Assembly: GCF_000522505.1 (NCBI RefSeq)
Contig: NZ_AZMV01000007.1
Span: forward strand, 496,001-560,000
DNA length: 64,000 bases
Direction: 5' to 3'
Source of the DNA: Bifidobacterium moukalabense DSM 27321
GTDB lineage: Bacteria; Actinomycetota; Actinomycetes; Actinomycetales; Bifidobacteriaceae
Under the pieces are notes generated by a model, which was not told the DNA's origin, did not search any database, and was given only the letters and a program-made list of their open reading frames with translations. Position numbers and translations under genes: made by a program. Shown in pieces: positions 17,518 through 25,826 of this stretch. Numbering within the stretch: the first letter of the stretch is position 1; each line of letters starts with the position of its first letter.

Positions 17518-18162
17518 TCAACGGATGGCCGTATAGCCGTCCGGGGTAAGCACGGCATCAACGGGAACATCGTGCGATTCGTACGGCACCGGCGCGCCCG
17601 TGGCCTCCCACGGCCAACAAACCGCCACCACTCGGGCACCGACCGCCTTGTACCCCAGTGCGCGGTCATACCAACCCCCGCCACGGCCCAGGCGAATGCC
17701 GGAGGCATCCACCGCAAAGGCCGGCACGATGATCAATCCGGCATCGTTGAGCGCCTCAGGACCGTTGGGAGGATTATCCGGCTCCTGCGGGCGGCGCGTG
17801 TTCGGTGAACCGTCATCGTGGCTGATGCCGTGCAATCCCTCCAGATTATCGAGTTCGCTCCAGCCGATGTCCATGCCGGATCCCAATCGGGGCACCAGCA
17901 CTCGGCATTGCGAGTCGAGCAACGTCTGCAGCAGTGGGGCCATCGCGATCTCGCTGCCCATGGAAACGAAGGCGGCCACCGTGCCGAAGGAATGGATCAG
18001 ACCTGCGGCACGGGCGTGTCGGGCGATGCTCCGGCCTGCCTCAAGGCGTTCTTCAGGCGTGGTCCGTTGGCGTTCGGCGATGGCCTGATGACGCATGGCC
18101 CGTTTCGCGGCGCGCAATCGTTCGTCTGTCTTCGAGGGTTCGGTTGTTTCGGTCGTGTTCAT
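17518..18162 (-). CDS. 5-formyltetrahydrofolate cyclo-ligase
   Basis: 214 residues. It converts 5-formyl-THF to 5,10-methenyl-THF with ATP. The family signatures are visible: AKRAMRHQAIAERQRTTPEE near the N-terminus, VPRLGSGMDIGWSEL in the middle, and the substrate/ATP loop LGRGGGWYDRAL. ATG at 18162 is chosen because a TACAAC hexamer lies 7 nt upstream, suggesting a leaderless transcript, and the longer frame is Arg/Pro-rich noise. It is divergent from the acetyltransferase gene with only 68 bp between the starts. Confidence 0.9.
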   Translation of the reverse strand: MNTTETTEPSKTDERLRAAKRAMRHQAIAERQRTTPEERLEAGRSIARHARAAGLIHSFGTVAAFVSMGSEIAMAPLLQTLLDSQCRVLVPRLGSGMDIGWSELDNLEGLHGISHDDGSPNTRRPQEPDNPPNGPEALNDAGLIIVPAFAVDASGIRLGRGGGWYDRALGYKAVGARVVAVCWPWEATGAPVPYESHDVPVDAVLTPDGYTAIR

Positions 18163-18230
18163 ACCGCCTGTTGTACCACGGCATGGTTGCGTGAACCGTG
18201 GCGGCGGTGCGGTGGTGGCACAATAGGGGC

Positions 18231-18884
18231 GTGACCGTTTTCCAAGCATTCCGCGACATGATATGCCACGCACGGGCCAATGCCATCGCTGTGCCGCAGT
18301 TCATACAGTCACGGGCCCTTCAGGTGCCGATCAGGCTGCGTCCGCTCACCGTGGAGGACGGCGACGAGTGGAGTGAGGTGCGATGGCGCAATGATGCCTG
18401 GCTGAGCCCCTGGGAGTCAGGTGATCCGCTGCATGGCCAGCCGATGTCGTTCGATACGTGGATACGACGGTTGCGCGACAACGAACGCGACGGCACCGGA
18501 GTGGTGTTTGTCATGGAGTATCGGCAACGGATCGTCGGACAGATTTCGCTTGGAGCGATTTGTTATGGTGCGATGCGCACCGGAGTGGTCGGATATTGGG
18601 TAGATGAACGTTATGCAGGCCGTGGATTCACGCCAATGGCCGTGGCATTGTTGGCGGATTGGGCCATGTTCAATCCCGATGGGCCGCATTTGCACCGGTT
18701 GGAAATCGCACTGTTGCCTGAAAACGTTCGCTCCAGACGGGTCGCCATCAAGGTAGGGGCGCGTTTCGAGGGGGTGCGCCGTGCCTATATGTATGTCAAC
18801 GGCCGGTGGCGCGACCATGAGACCTACGCCCTGACGTCCGAGGATGCGCCTAACGGCTTCACGGCCAGAGTGATGGCCGCATAG
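18231..18884 (+). CDS. GNAT acetyltransferase (RimJ/RimL type)
   Basis: 217 residues. An N-terminal strand IRLRPLTVEDGDEWSEVRW is followed by the central sheet and the acetyl-CoA loop VDERYAGRGFTPMAVALLADW, then LHRLEIALLPENVRSRRVAIK and GARFEGVRRAYMYVNGRWRD, all as in ribosomal-protein N-acetyltransferases. The acceptor is unknown. GTG at 18231 follows a CACAAT hexamer by 6 nt with no Shine-Dalgarno. Position between the 5-FTHF cyclo-ligase and a SepX/GlpR-like gene matches the order known in mycobacteria, where the gene is called rimJ. Confidence 0.87.
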   Translation: MTVFQAFRDMICHARANAIAVPQFIQSRALQVPIRLRPLTVEDGDEWSEVRWRNDAWLSPWESGDPLHGQPMSFDTWIRRLRDNERDGTGVVFVMEYRQRIVGQISLGAICYGAMRTGVVGYWVDERYAGRGFTPMAVALLADWAMFNPDGPHLHRLEIALLPENVRSRRVAIKVGARFEGVRRAYMYVNGRWRDHETYALTSEDAPNGFTARVMAA

Positions 18885-18945
18885 ATTCGACACGCCCGAA
18901 ACGGATGTGGCCGGATTGTCAGAAAGTCACCTATTCTTGTGACCT

Positions 18946-20121
18946 ATGGGTTACGAGTCGCTGAGCACGGTGGTCGTGCTTGCGATCGTCGTGATTCTCA
19001 TGGTTGGATGGCTGCCCAGACGGACGGTCAAGGGCATGAAGCGAGTGATCGAACATCGCGAAGACCGGTTTTCGCCGTCATTGCATCTTGTGGATGCCGA
19101 CAGCGGAACGAGGTTCTCCGACGTGAACACACCGCAGGCGAAAGGGGCTATAATGCAGTCTTCCGAAGCTCAGGAGGGCAAGATGTCCGAAGAGCATATC
19201 GCCCAGGTGCGCGCCCTTCGCCGAGCCGCGGTTCGCAGACGCCGGATCATCGTCATCGCACTGGCCGTGGCGACGATCGTAGTGATCGTCGCAGCGGTTA
19301 CGTTGCGTTTCAGCGCGTGGTTCGCGCTTATCCCTGCGGTCGCTCTGGCCGGGGTAATGGCCCTTGGCGTACGTGCGTCCAAGCAGGCGAGGGATTGGGA
19401 GCGGAAAGTCGCCCGGTATCGTTCCCGAATGAAGAAGAAGGCCGCCGTCGAACGTGAGCGCGCACGTGCCGAACAGGCGGAGCGTAAGAGATTGCATGAT
19501 GCGGAACTGGCGGAAGCCCGTCGGATCGCCGAGGCGCAGGCGCCGACCGATGTGATGCCGGAGGGTGAGATTCGACAGGCCGTCGAACGAAGCAAGGCGG
19601 ATCGTGATCGAGCGCTGAATAAGCGTAGGCAGGAAGCCACGGCGAAAGCCGGGGCCGCGCAGGATGCGGACCAACAGAATGCCGGTCTGTCCATTCATGA
19701 CGAACGCGACGAGCGACGGGACGTGTCTGAAGGCGTCGAAGACAAGCCGATTTCCACGGAGATTTCCGTATTGGACCAGTCCGCGCAGGATCTGATTTCC
19801 TTCTCGTTGGGCGCCCCGCGCAACGGCGTCGAGGTCAAGCAGGCCGCGCCGGAAAGCATGGAGATCAAGTCCACCAGGCAGGTCGCCAAGGCCGTGCCGC
19901 CGGTTGAACCTGTCGAACCGTTGATCGTGCCCTCCGATGGCATGAGCGACATGGACGAAGACGAGAGCGGGGCGCGTGTCGAGGCGGGCGTGCAGCTCAA
20001 CGAGGTCAGCGTCAAGGACTTTCACGATACGGAAGTCAGTGCCGAAGTGAAGGCCCCCGATGCCACCTCGGATTCCCTAGGCACCGGTTTGGAGGCCATT
20101 CTGGCCCGCCGTGGCGCGTAA
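18946..20121 (+). CDS. Membrane protein, SepX/GlpR-like divisome candidate
   Basis: 391 residues. One N-terminal membrane span (STVVVLAIVVILMVGWL, residues ~6-23) is followed by a basic stretch PRRTVKGMKRVIEHREDRFS and RFSPSLHLVD. Then two more closely spaced spans (IIVIALAVATIVVIVAAVTL and FALIPAVALAGVMALGV, about residues 100-140) and a long cytoplasmic, charged, coiled-coil-prone tail. This layout and the synteny with a rimJ-like gene recall SepX of Streptomyces and GlpR of mycobacteria, membrane proteins of the division site. Assignment rests on architecture and synteny, not on catalytic motifs. TATTCT lies 8 nt before ATG 18946, so it may be leaderless. Confidence 0.65.
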   Translation: MGYESLSTVVVLAIVVILMVGWLPRRTVKGMKRVIEHREDRFSPSLHLVDADSGTRFSDVNTPQAKGAIMQSSEAQEGKMSEEHIAQVRALRRAAVRRRRIIVIALAVATIVVIVAAVTLRFSAWFALIPAVALAGVMALGVRASKQARDWERKVARYRSRMKKKAAVERERARAEQAERKRLHDAELAEARRIAEAQAPTDVMPEGEIRQAVERSKADRDRALNKRRQEATAKAGAAQDADQQNAGLSIHDERDERRDVSEGVEDKPISTEISVLDQSAQDLISFSLGAPRNGVEVKQAAPESMEIKSTRQVAKAVPPVEPVEPLIVPSDGMSDMDEDESGARVEAGVQLNEVSVKDFHDTEVSAEVKAPDATSDSLGTGLEAILARRGA

Positions 20122-20139
20122 GGGTACATAAACGTGTCG

Positions 20140-20171
20140 AAGCCTGAAACCGCGTGGTTTCAGGCTTTTCT
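20140..20171 (+). terminator. Terminator after the SepX-like gene
   Basis: AAGCCTGAAACC, loop GCGT, GGTTTCAGGCTT: a 12-bp stem followed by TTCTTT. Confidence 0.85.
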
Positions 20172-20191
20172 TTGAGGTTTCTCTCTCAGCA

Positions 20192-20218
20192 TTAGCACTC
20201 GAGTTGGCAGAGTGCTAA
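20192..20218 (+). promoter_or_regulatory. CIRCE element (HrcA operator) of groES
   Basis: TTAGCACTC, a 9-bp spacer, and GAGTGCTAA: an exact match to the CIRCE consensus, bound by the heat-shock repressor HrcA. It lies 120 bp before the groES start. Confidence 0.95.
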
Positions 20219-20338
20219 TAATCGCGCTAGAGTATATCCCAGCGCGAAAAGGACGACGCCGTAAGTGATCGTCAGCCTCTTGCTAGCGGGTCCCGGCGCG
20301 GTAAGTATTGATTTCTCTTAAGAAAGAGGAGGTCCACA

Positions 20339-20632
20339 GTGTCGATCTCACTCACACCGTTGGAAGACAAGATCATCGTCAAGCAGGCGGAAGCCGAGAC
20401 CCAGACCGCTTCCGGTCTGTTCATCCCGGACAATGCCAAGGAGAAGCCGCAGCAGGGCGAAGTCCTGGCCGTCGGCCCGGGCCGCCGCAACGACGCCGGT
20501 GAACGCATTCCGGTCGACGTCAAGGTCGGCGACAAGGTGCTGTACTCCAAGTACGGCGGCACCGAAGTGCGCTACCAGGGTGAGGATTACCTCATCGTGG
20601 CCGCCCGCGACATTCTGGCCATTCTCGGCTGA
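20339..20632 (+). CDS. groES: Co-chaperonin GroES
   Basis: 97 residues. Typical features: [20 protein letters not shown] near the N-terminus, the mobile loop [17 protein letters not shown] that docks on Gro[13 protein letters not shown], and [11 protein letters not shown]. It caps the GroEL folding chamber as a heptamer. GTG at 20339 has AGGAGG seven bases upstream. It is monocistronic: CIRCE upstream, terminator downstream, and no groEL beside it. Confidence 0.97.
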   Translation: MSISLTPLEDKIIVKQAEAETQTASGLFIPDNAKEKPQQGEVLAVGPGRRNDAGERIPVDVKVGDKVLYSKYGGTEVRYQGEDYLIVAARDILAILG

Positions 20633-20661
20633 GCATACGCGTAGCGCATAAAGGCCTTGTG

Positions 20662-20706
20662 AAAGGTCCCGGTCCGAAGGGGTTCCCATCCGGACCGGGA
20701 CCTTTC
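20662..20706 (+). terminator. Terminator of groES
   Basis: A 15-bp stem (AAAGGTCCCGGTCCG with CGGACCGGGACCTTT) around a 14-nt loop. The following 140 bp up to the tRNA promoter show no gene. Confidence 0.85.
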
Positions 20707-20845
20707 GCGTATCCGCTCCCGGATTTGACTGGAAGACCTGAAGGATGATGTTGGCCTTCGTGTTGGAATAAAGGGGCGCCAGGCCGCGAAAAATGGCGGA
20801 ATTCCAACGTTTATAAGGACTTTGGCCATGTGCGACACGCCGTAT

Positions 20846-20875
20846 TTGCGTTTATTGGAGGGTCCGTGGCATACT
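20846..20875 (+). promoter_or_regulatory. Probable promoter of the tRNA-Tyr/Thr/Met-rpmG unit
   Basis: TTGCGT (20846-20851), 18-bp spacer, CATACT (20870-20875), about 40 bp before tRNA-Tyr. Confidence 0.5.
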
Positions 20876-20916
20876 AAACGGGTTGCCGGTTGGGGTTCAA
20901 ACCGAACAGGCAGCAC

Positions 20917-20998
20917 GGCGGATTTCCCAAGCGGTCAAAGGGAACTGACTGTAAATCAGTCGCCTCGTGCTTCAGTGGTTCGAATCCACTATCCGCCA
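20917..20998 (+). tRNA. tRNA-Tyr (anticodon GTA)
   Basis: Acceptor arms GGCGGAT and ATCCGCC pair; the anticodon stem-loop CTGACTGTAAATCAG exposes GTA at 20951-20953. The long variable arm expected of class II tRNA-Tyr is present, and the T-arm reads GTGGTTCGAATCCAC. CCA is not encoded. Confidence 0.95.
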
Positions 20999-20999
20999 C

Positions 21000-21071
<72 letters not shown>

Positions 21072-21076
21072 CTCAT

Positions 21077-21150
21077 GGCGGGATAGCTCAGCTGGCTAGA
21101 GCGTACGACTCATAATCGTAAGGTCAAGAGTTCGAGTCTCTTTCTCGCTA
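21077..21150 (+). tRNA. tRNA-Met (anticodon CAT, elongator type)
   Basis: Acceptor GGCGGGA pairs (with two G-U pairs) with TCTCGCT; anticodon stem TACGA/TCGTA encloses CTCATAA. The body resembles elongator tRNA-Met; a lysidine-modified tRNA-Ile2 cannot be excluded from sequence alone. Confidence 0.88.
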
Positions 21151-21201
21151 CAAAGACCGACGGAATGTCGGTATAGCAACGAACCACAAGAGGTGAACTA
21201 G

Positions 21202-21372
21202 ATGGCAAGCAAGAGCGCCGACATTCGTCCGGGCATCACGCTGGCATGCACCGAGTGCAAGGAACGTAACTACATCACGACGAAGAACCGCCGTAACACG
21301 CCGGATCGTCTTGAGCTCAAGAAGTTCTGCCCGCGCTGCGGCAAGCAGACCGTGCATCGCGAGACCCGCTGA
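21202..21372 (+). CDS. rpmG: 50S ribosomal protein L33
   Basis: 56 residues, starting [20 protein letters not shown]. Two Cys pairs (CTEC and CPRC) make this the zinc-binding form of L33; it continues [27 protein letters not shown] precedes the ATG. It lies 50 bp after tRNA-Met and is probably co-transcribed with the tRNAs; a terminator follows. Confidence 0.95.
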   Translation: MASKSADIRPGITLACTECKERNYITTKNRRNTPDRLELKKFCPRCGKQTVHRETR

Positions 21373-21390
21373 GCGAGTTCAACACTTTCA

Positions 21391-21417
21391 AACCCGACCA
21401 CTTCGGTCGGGTTTTTT
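21391..21417 (+). terminator. Terminator of the tRNA-rpmG unit
   Basis: AACCCGACC, loop ACTTC, GGTCGGGTT followed by TTTTT: a classical intrinsic terminator. Confidence 0.93.
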
Positions 21418-21433
21418 GTTATTCTGGAGCACT

Positions 21434-22633
21434 ATGACAAGTTTTGCAGATCTCACCACCATCGGCGTTGGCGGCCCTATCGCCATCTTTCTCGAACCCA
21501 CTTCGCGTGTCGGCGTCATCGAAGCCGTCGAAGATGCGGATGCCAAGGGACTGCCCCTATGCGTGATCGGCGGTGGCTCCAACATGCTGGTGGCCGACAC
21601 GCCGTTCAATGGCGTGGTCGTCCGCGATGCGCGCCGCGCCGTCAACGTGCTTGACGAGGCCGCTCCGGTGGAGAATGGCGAAAGAATCGTGCATGTCAAT
21701 GCCGAGGCCGGCTGCAACTGGGATGATTTCGTGGATTTCTGCGTAGGGCTCGGACTGGAGGGCGTGGAGGGATTATCCGGAATCCCCGGAACCGTCGGCG
21801 CGTCGGTGGTGCAGAACATCGGGGCCTACGGCCAGGAGGTCGGTTCCAACGTACAGAGCGTGGAGGTCTGGGACCGCAAGGAGAAACGCACCTGCGACCT
21901 CACCGCCGAGAATCTGCGGTTCGGCTACCGCATGAGTGCGCTCAAGGCCAGCATGTATGCGGCTCCGGCCACTCCCGCCGCCGAATTCTTCCCGACCCCC
22001 CGATACGTGGTGCTCTCCGTCACCTTCGCCCTGCATCACAGCGACACCGGCGTGGTCGGCTATGGCCAGCTCGCCAAGGCACTTGGCGTCGGGGTCGGAG
22101 ACCGTATGAGCACCAAAGACATCCGTAACGCCGTACTCAGGGTGCGTGCCTCCAAAGGCATGTTGGAGGATTCCCACCGCTACTTCGCCGAATCCATGCG
22201 AGGCACCAAGAAGGCCGGGTTGGTCGCCATCGCCCATGACGCACAGCGTACCCAATCCGGTAACGACGAACCTGATTTCAACCGCCATAGCTGCGGCAGT
22301 TTCTTCATGAATCCGATGCTGACGGTCGAACAGGCGGCGGGCCTTCCCGAAGATGCGCCTCGCTTCGAAACGACTTTGCCGAACGGCGATCCGGGTATCA
22401 AGACCTCCGCCGCATGGCTCATCGACCATGCAGGGTTCCACAAGGGCTTCAAAACCGCCGAGGATGCGGCCGCGGGCCTGTCCACACTGCATACGTTGGC
22501 GCTGACCAACCGGGGTGGCGCCAGCGCGGCCGATATCGCGGACCTCGCCAAAACCGTGCAGGACGGTGTCGAAACGGCCTATGGCATCCGCTTGGTGCCC
22601 GAACCGGTCGTCATCGGTATGGATCTCAGATGA
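21434..22633 (+). CDS. murB: UDP-N-acetylenolpyruvoylglucosamine reductase MurB
   Basis: 399 residues. It makes UDP-MurNAc with FAD and NADPH, the second committed step of peptidoglycan synthesis. Motifs: TTIGVGGPIAIFLEPTS, the FAD-binding VIGGGSNMLVAD, GLEGVEGLSGIPGTVGASVV, QNIGAYGQEV, and the Ser loop RHSCGSFFMNP. ATG at 21434 follows GGAG by four bases and a TATTCT hexamer, only 17 bp after the rpmG terminator. Confidence 0.95.
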   Translation: MTSFADLTTIGVGGPIAIFLEPTSRVGVIEAVEDADAKGLPLCVIGGGSNMLVADTPFNGVVVRDARRAVNVLDEAAPVENGERIVHVNAEAGCNWDDFVDFCVGLGLEGVEGLSGIPGTVGASVVQNIGAYGQEVGSNVQSVEVWDRKEKRTCDLTAENLRFGYRMSALKASMYAAPATPAAEFFPTPRYVVLSVTFALHHSDTGVVGYGQLAKALGVGVGDRMSTKDIRNAVLRVRASKGMLEDSHRYFAESMRGTKKAGLVAIAHDAQRTQSGNDEPDFNRHSCGSFFMNPMLTVEQAAGLPEDAPRFETTLPNGDPGIKTSAAWLIDHAGFHKGFKTAEDAAAGLSTLHTLALTNRGGASAADIADLAKTVQDGVETAYGIRLVPEPVVIGMDLR

Positions 22634-22716
22634 CGTCAATGTGACGGTATCGTTCTATACTTGCCCCTTGTTGAGAGCGGCCGGAATGACCGGCCGTATG
22701 GAAGAAGGGGATTACG

Positions 22717-24216
22717 GTGAACGTATTCCGTAAGAAATCCGTTGAGCAAACCATCGCGGAAACAGGTGAGTCGGGACGTTCCCTCAAACGTGACCTCACG
22801 TGGTGGGATCTGGCCATCATGGGCGTTGCCGTGGCCGTCGGAGCGGGCATTTTCTCCATCGGTGCGCAGGCTGCGGCCTTCCATGCCGGGCCGGCGGTGA
22901 TCATCAGCTTCCTGATCGCGGGCGTCGTGTGCGGCGCCGCCGTGATGTGCTACGCCGAGTTCGCGTCGATGATTCCGGTGGCAGGCTCCGCCTACACCTT
23001 CACCTATACCACGGTGGGCGAGATCATCGCGTGGGTGATCGGTTGGGATCTGATTCTGGAAATGCTCATGGCGGGTTCCGTCGTGTCCAAGTACTGGGGC
23101 GTGTACCTGAACGACTTCTTCCGGTTGGTCGGCTGGAACATCAACACCAACATCGCCATCGGATCGTTCAACTTCGACGTGGCGCCGCTGATCATCGTGG
23201 CCTTCTTCACCACGCTGCTCGTGCTCGGCACCAAGATCGGAGCCCGTGTGGATGGCGCGCTGACCGTACTGAAGATCGCCATCGTACTGTTCGTGGTGGT
23301 CGTCGGCTTCTTCTACATCAAGGCCGAGAACTTCACCCCGTTCGTTCCACCGAGCGAACCGGCCGCATCCTCCGATTCCGGTGTGAGCACCGCAATGAAC
23401 CAGCCGTTGTGGCAGTGGGCCACCGGCATGACCCCGAGCATCTACGGCGTGGCTGGCATCATCTCCGGCGCGGCTCTCGTGTTCTTTGCCTTCCTTGGCT
23501 TCGACGTGGTCGCCACCACGTCCGAAGAGGCCATCAATCCGAAGCGGAACGTGCCGTTGGGCATCGGTGTGGGCATGGGCCTGATCATCGTGCTGTACAC
23601 CCTTGTCGCCATCGTCACCACCGGTATGGTCTCCTATAAGGACCTCGCCAAACAGTCGAGTCCGTCCCTGGCCACCGCCTTCGAAATGGTCGGGGCCAAT
23701 TGGGCCGCCAAAATCATCAGCTTCGGCATCGTGATCGGCCTGGCCACCGTGGTGATGGTGCTGTTGCTGGGGCTTACCCGCGTGGTGTTCGCCATGAGCC
23801 GTGACGGTCTGCTGCCACGTGGATTGAGCCACACCGGCAAGCACGGCACCCCGGTTCGCCTGCAGGTCATCGTGGGTGCGGTCATGGCCCTGATCGCCGC
23901 CTGCTCCAACGTCGACGTGCTTGCCGATATGGTGAATATCGGTACGTTGTCGGCGTTTACGCTGGTCGCGATTTCCGTTCCGATCATGCGCCGGAAACGC
24001 CCCGATCTGAAGCGTACGTTCAGAATGCCCGGCAATCCGTGGGTCCCGATCCTCATTGCGCTCGCCAATGTATGGCTGATGCTCAACCTGAGCGTACTCA
24101 CCTGGATCCGTTTCGTGATCTGGCTTCTGGTCGGTTTCGCCATCTATTTTGGTTACGGCTACCGGCATGCCCGCCTCGGCACCGGTGAGTTGGATGTTGC
24201 CCGAGAGCAAGAGTAG
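22717..24216 (+). CDS. APC-family amino acid permease
   Basis: 499 residues with 12 or more membrane spans. The N-terminal segment LTWWDLAIMGVAVAVGAGIF with the GxGIF unwound helix, CYAEFASMIPVAGSAYTF, and FFAFLGFDVVATTSEEAINP are typical of cationic amino acid/polyamine transporters of the APC superfamily. The substrate is not evident. GTG at 22717 follows GAAGGGG. It lies 32 bp before fdxA but is probably unrelated in function. A GC-rich stem (GCGGCCGG with CCGGCCGT) occurs in the 83 bp after murB. Confidence 0.88.
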   Translation: MNVFRKKSVEQTIAETGESGRSLKRDLTWWDLAIMGVAVAVGAGIFSIGAQAAAFHAGPAVIISFLIAGVVCGAAVMCYAEFASMIPVAGSAYTFTYTTVGEIIAWVIGWDLILEMLMAGSVVSKYWGVYLNDFFRLVGWNINTNIAIGSFNFDVAPLIIVAFFTTLLVLGTKIGARVDGALTVLKIAIVLFVVVVGFFYIKAENFTPFVPPSEPAASSDSGVSTAMNQPLWQWATGMTPSIYGVAGIISGAALVFFAFLGFDVVATTSEEAINPKRNVPLGIGVGMGLIIVLYTLVAIVTTGMVSYKDLAKQSSPSLATAFEMVGANWAAKIISFGIVIGLATVVMVLLLGLTRVVFAMSRDGLLPRGLSHTGKHGTPVRLQVIVGAVMALIAACSNVDVLADMVNIGTLSAFTLVAISVPIMRRKRPDLKRTFRMPGNPWVPILIALANVWLMLNLSVLTWIRFVIWLLVGFAIYFGYGYRHARLGTGELDVAREQE

Positions 24217-24248
24217 TCTGGAACCGACAAGTTTGTAAGGAGGTAACC

Positions 24249-24569
24249 ATGCCATACGTGATCGCTCAGCCTTGCGTCGATGTCAAAGACAAGGCATGCG
24301 TGGATGAATGCCCGGTTGATTGCATCTATGAAGGTTCCCGCTCCCTGTACATCAATCCGAATGAGTGCGTGGACTGCGGCGCATGCGAGCCGGTGTGCCC
24401 GACCGAGGCCATTTTCTATGAGGATGATCTGCCCGATGAGTGGGCTTGGTATAAGGATGCCGCCGTCAGCTTCTTCGCTGAGGTCGGTGACCTGGGCGGC
24501 GCCTCCGCGGCCGGCCCAATCGGTAAGGATCCCGAGCAGGTGGCGGCCCTGCCTCCGCAGAATCAGTGA
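24249..24569 (+). CDS. fdxA: Seven-iron ferredoxin FdxA
   Basis: 106 residues. The cysteine pattern QPCVDVKDKACVDECPVDC and ECVDCGACEPVCP is that of the actinobacterial [3Fe-4S][4Fe-4S] ferredoxins, with the standard FYEDDLPDEW segment after it. AAGGAGG precedes the ATG. It carries low-potential electrons. It is followed by dapC as in mycobacteria, where the same pair is adjacent. Confidence 0.95.
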   Translation: MPYVIAQPCVDVKDKACVDECPVDCIYEGSRSLYINPNECVDCGACEPVCPTEAIFYEDDLPDEWAWYKDAAVSFFAEVGDLGGASAAGPIGKDPEQVAALPPQNQ

Positions 24570-24677
24570 GGCTCCCCCTGCTCCCATTTCCTCTGGCGAA
24601 GGCCGTCACGTAGAGTGGCGGCTTTTCGTCGTATGCTGGAACGAGTATCGCAGTGCACTGACGTAAGGAGTTCACGG

Positions 24678-25826
24678 ATGGGTTTCCACGAGTTTTCATC
24701 GCCGTACGACTGGTCTCGGATTGCCCCCTACAAGCGCACGGCGAAGGCCGCATTCGGCGGCATGGTCGACCTGTCCGTGGGCTCGCCGGTCGATCCGGTG
24801 CCGGATTCGGTGCGTAAGGCGCTTGGTGCGGCCTCGAACGACCCCAATGCCTATGGATATCCGGTCACCGCCGGCACCGCCGACCTTCGTTCCGCCATCG
24901 CCGAATGGTTTGCGCTGGCGCGCGATGTCGATCTGAAGGCGATCGGAGCGGATATGGTGCCAACCGTCGGTTCCAAGGAAGGTGTGGCGCTGATGGCCTC
25001 CCTGCTCCACTTGGGCACCGGAGATGTGGTGGTGCAGCCGAAGGTCTCCTATCCGACCTATGAGATCGGCACCCAGTTGGCCGGCGCCGAGGCGCTCAAG
25101 GTCGACGATGTAGCCGATGTGGAATCCTGGAAGCATGTGCCGGGTGTCAGGGCCGTATGGGTGAACTCGCCGTGCAATCCGACCGGTGTGGCACTTGACG
25201 CCGGGCAGATGGCCTCGATCGTGGCGGCCGCCCGTGAGGTCGGGGCCGTAGTGCTTTCCGACGAATGCTATGCGTTGATGCAATGGGGGAATGCGGATAC
25301 CGAGGATGGGACTGAGACGCTCGAATCCTCGCCCTGCGCCCTGCGCCCGGATGCGTGCGGCGGATCCGCGCGAGGCGTGCTTGTACTGTACTCCCTGAGC
25401 AAGCAGTCCAATATGGCCGGCTATCGTACGGCATTCATTGCCGGCGACGAATCGCTGATCGTACCGATGACCGCGTACCGTAAGCAGATCGGGCAGATCA
25501 TTCCCGGACCGGTACAGGCCGCCATGGCCGTAGGGCTTCGCGATCTGGAATCGGTCAAGGCGCAGCGCAGGCGGTATGCGGACCGCCTCGGCATACTGGT
25601 CAGTGCGTTGCGTGCCTACGGGTACTGCACTGATATGCCCGATGGTGCCCTGTATGTGTGGGTGAAGGCCAAGTCCGGAGACTGCTGGAAGGACATGGAG
25701 CAGCTCGCTCAGATCGGCATCATCGCCAGCCCCGGGGAATTCTATGGGGCTCCGGGGTATCTGCGGTTCTCCGCCACCGCCAGTGACGCCGCCATCGCGG
25801 ACGCCGCCGAACGTCTGGCCCGCTAG
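24678..25826 (+). CDS. dapC: Succinyldiaminopimelate transaminase DapC
   Basis: 382 residues, fold-type I PLP aminotransferase. The N-terminus FSSPYDWSRIAPYKRTAKA and VDLSVGSPVDPVPDSVRKAL match the actinobacterial DapC group. NSPCNPTG, the DECYAL loop and the Schiff-base Lys242 in YSLSKQSNMAGYR are in place. It belongs to lysine/diaminopimelate synthesis for the cell wall. ATG 24678 has TAAGGAG nearby. Its stop overlaps the stop of convergent dinB by four bases. Confidence 0.88.
   Translation: MGFHEFSSPYDWSRIAPYKRTAKAAFGGMVDLSVGSPVDPVPDSVRKALGAASNDPNAYGYPVTAGTADLRSAIAEWFALARDVDLKAIGADMVPTVGSKEGVALMASLLHLGTGDVVVQPKVSYPTYEIGTQLAGAEALKVDDVADVESWKHVPGVRAVWVNSPCNPTGVALDAGQMASIVAAAREVGAVVLSDECYALMQWGNADTEDGTETLESSPCALRPDACGGSARGVLVLYSLSKQSNMAGYRTAFIAGDESLIVPMTAYRKQIGQIIPGPVQAAMAVGLRDLESVKAQRRRYADRLGILVSALRAYGYCTDMPDGALYVWVKAKSGDCWKDMEQLAQIGIIASPGEFYGAPGYLRFSATASDAAIADAAERLAR

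Noticed and set aside
20587..20916. Possible minus-strand gene between groES and tRNA-Tyr
   Set aside because: It runs into the groES coding end and terminator stem, has no ribosome site and no recognisable composition; the tRNA promoter lies within it.
22636..24255. 539-residue antisense frame opposite the APC permease
   Set aside because: Extremely His/Asp/Arg-rich, without domain features; a shadow of the permease codon bias.
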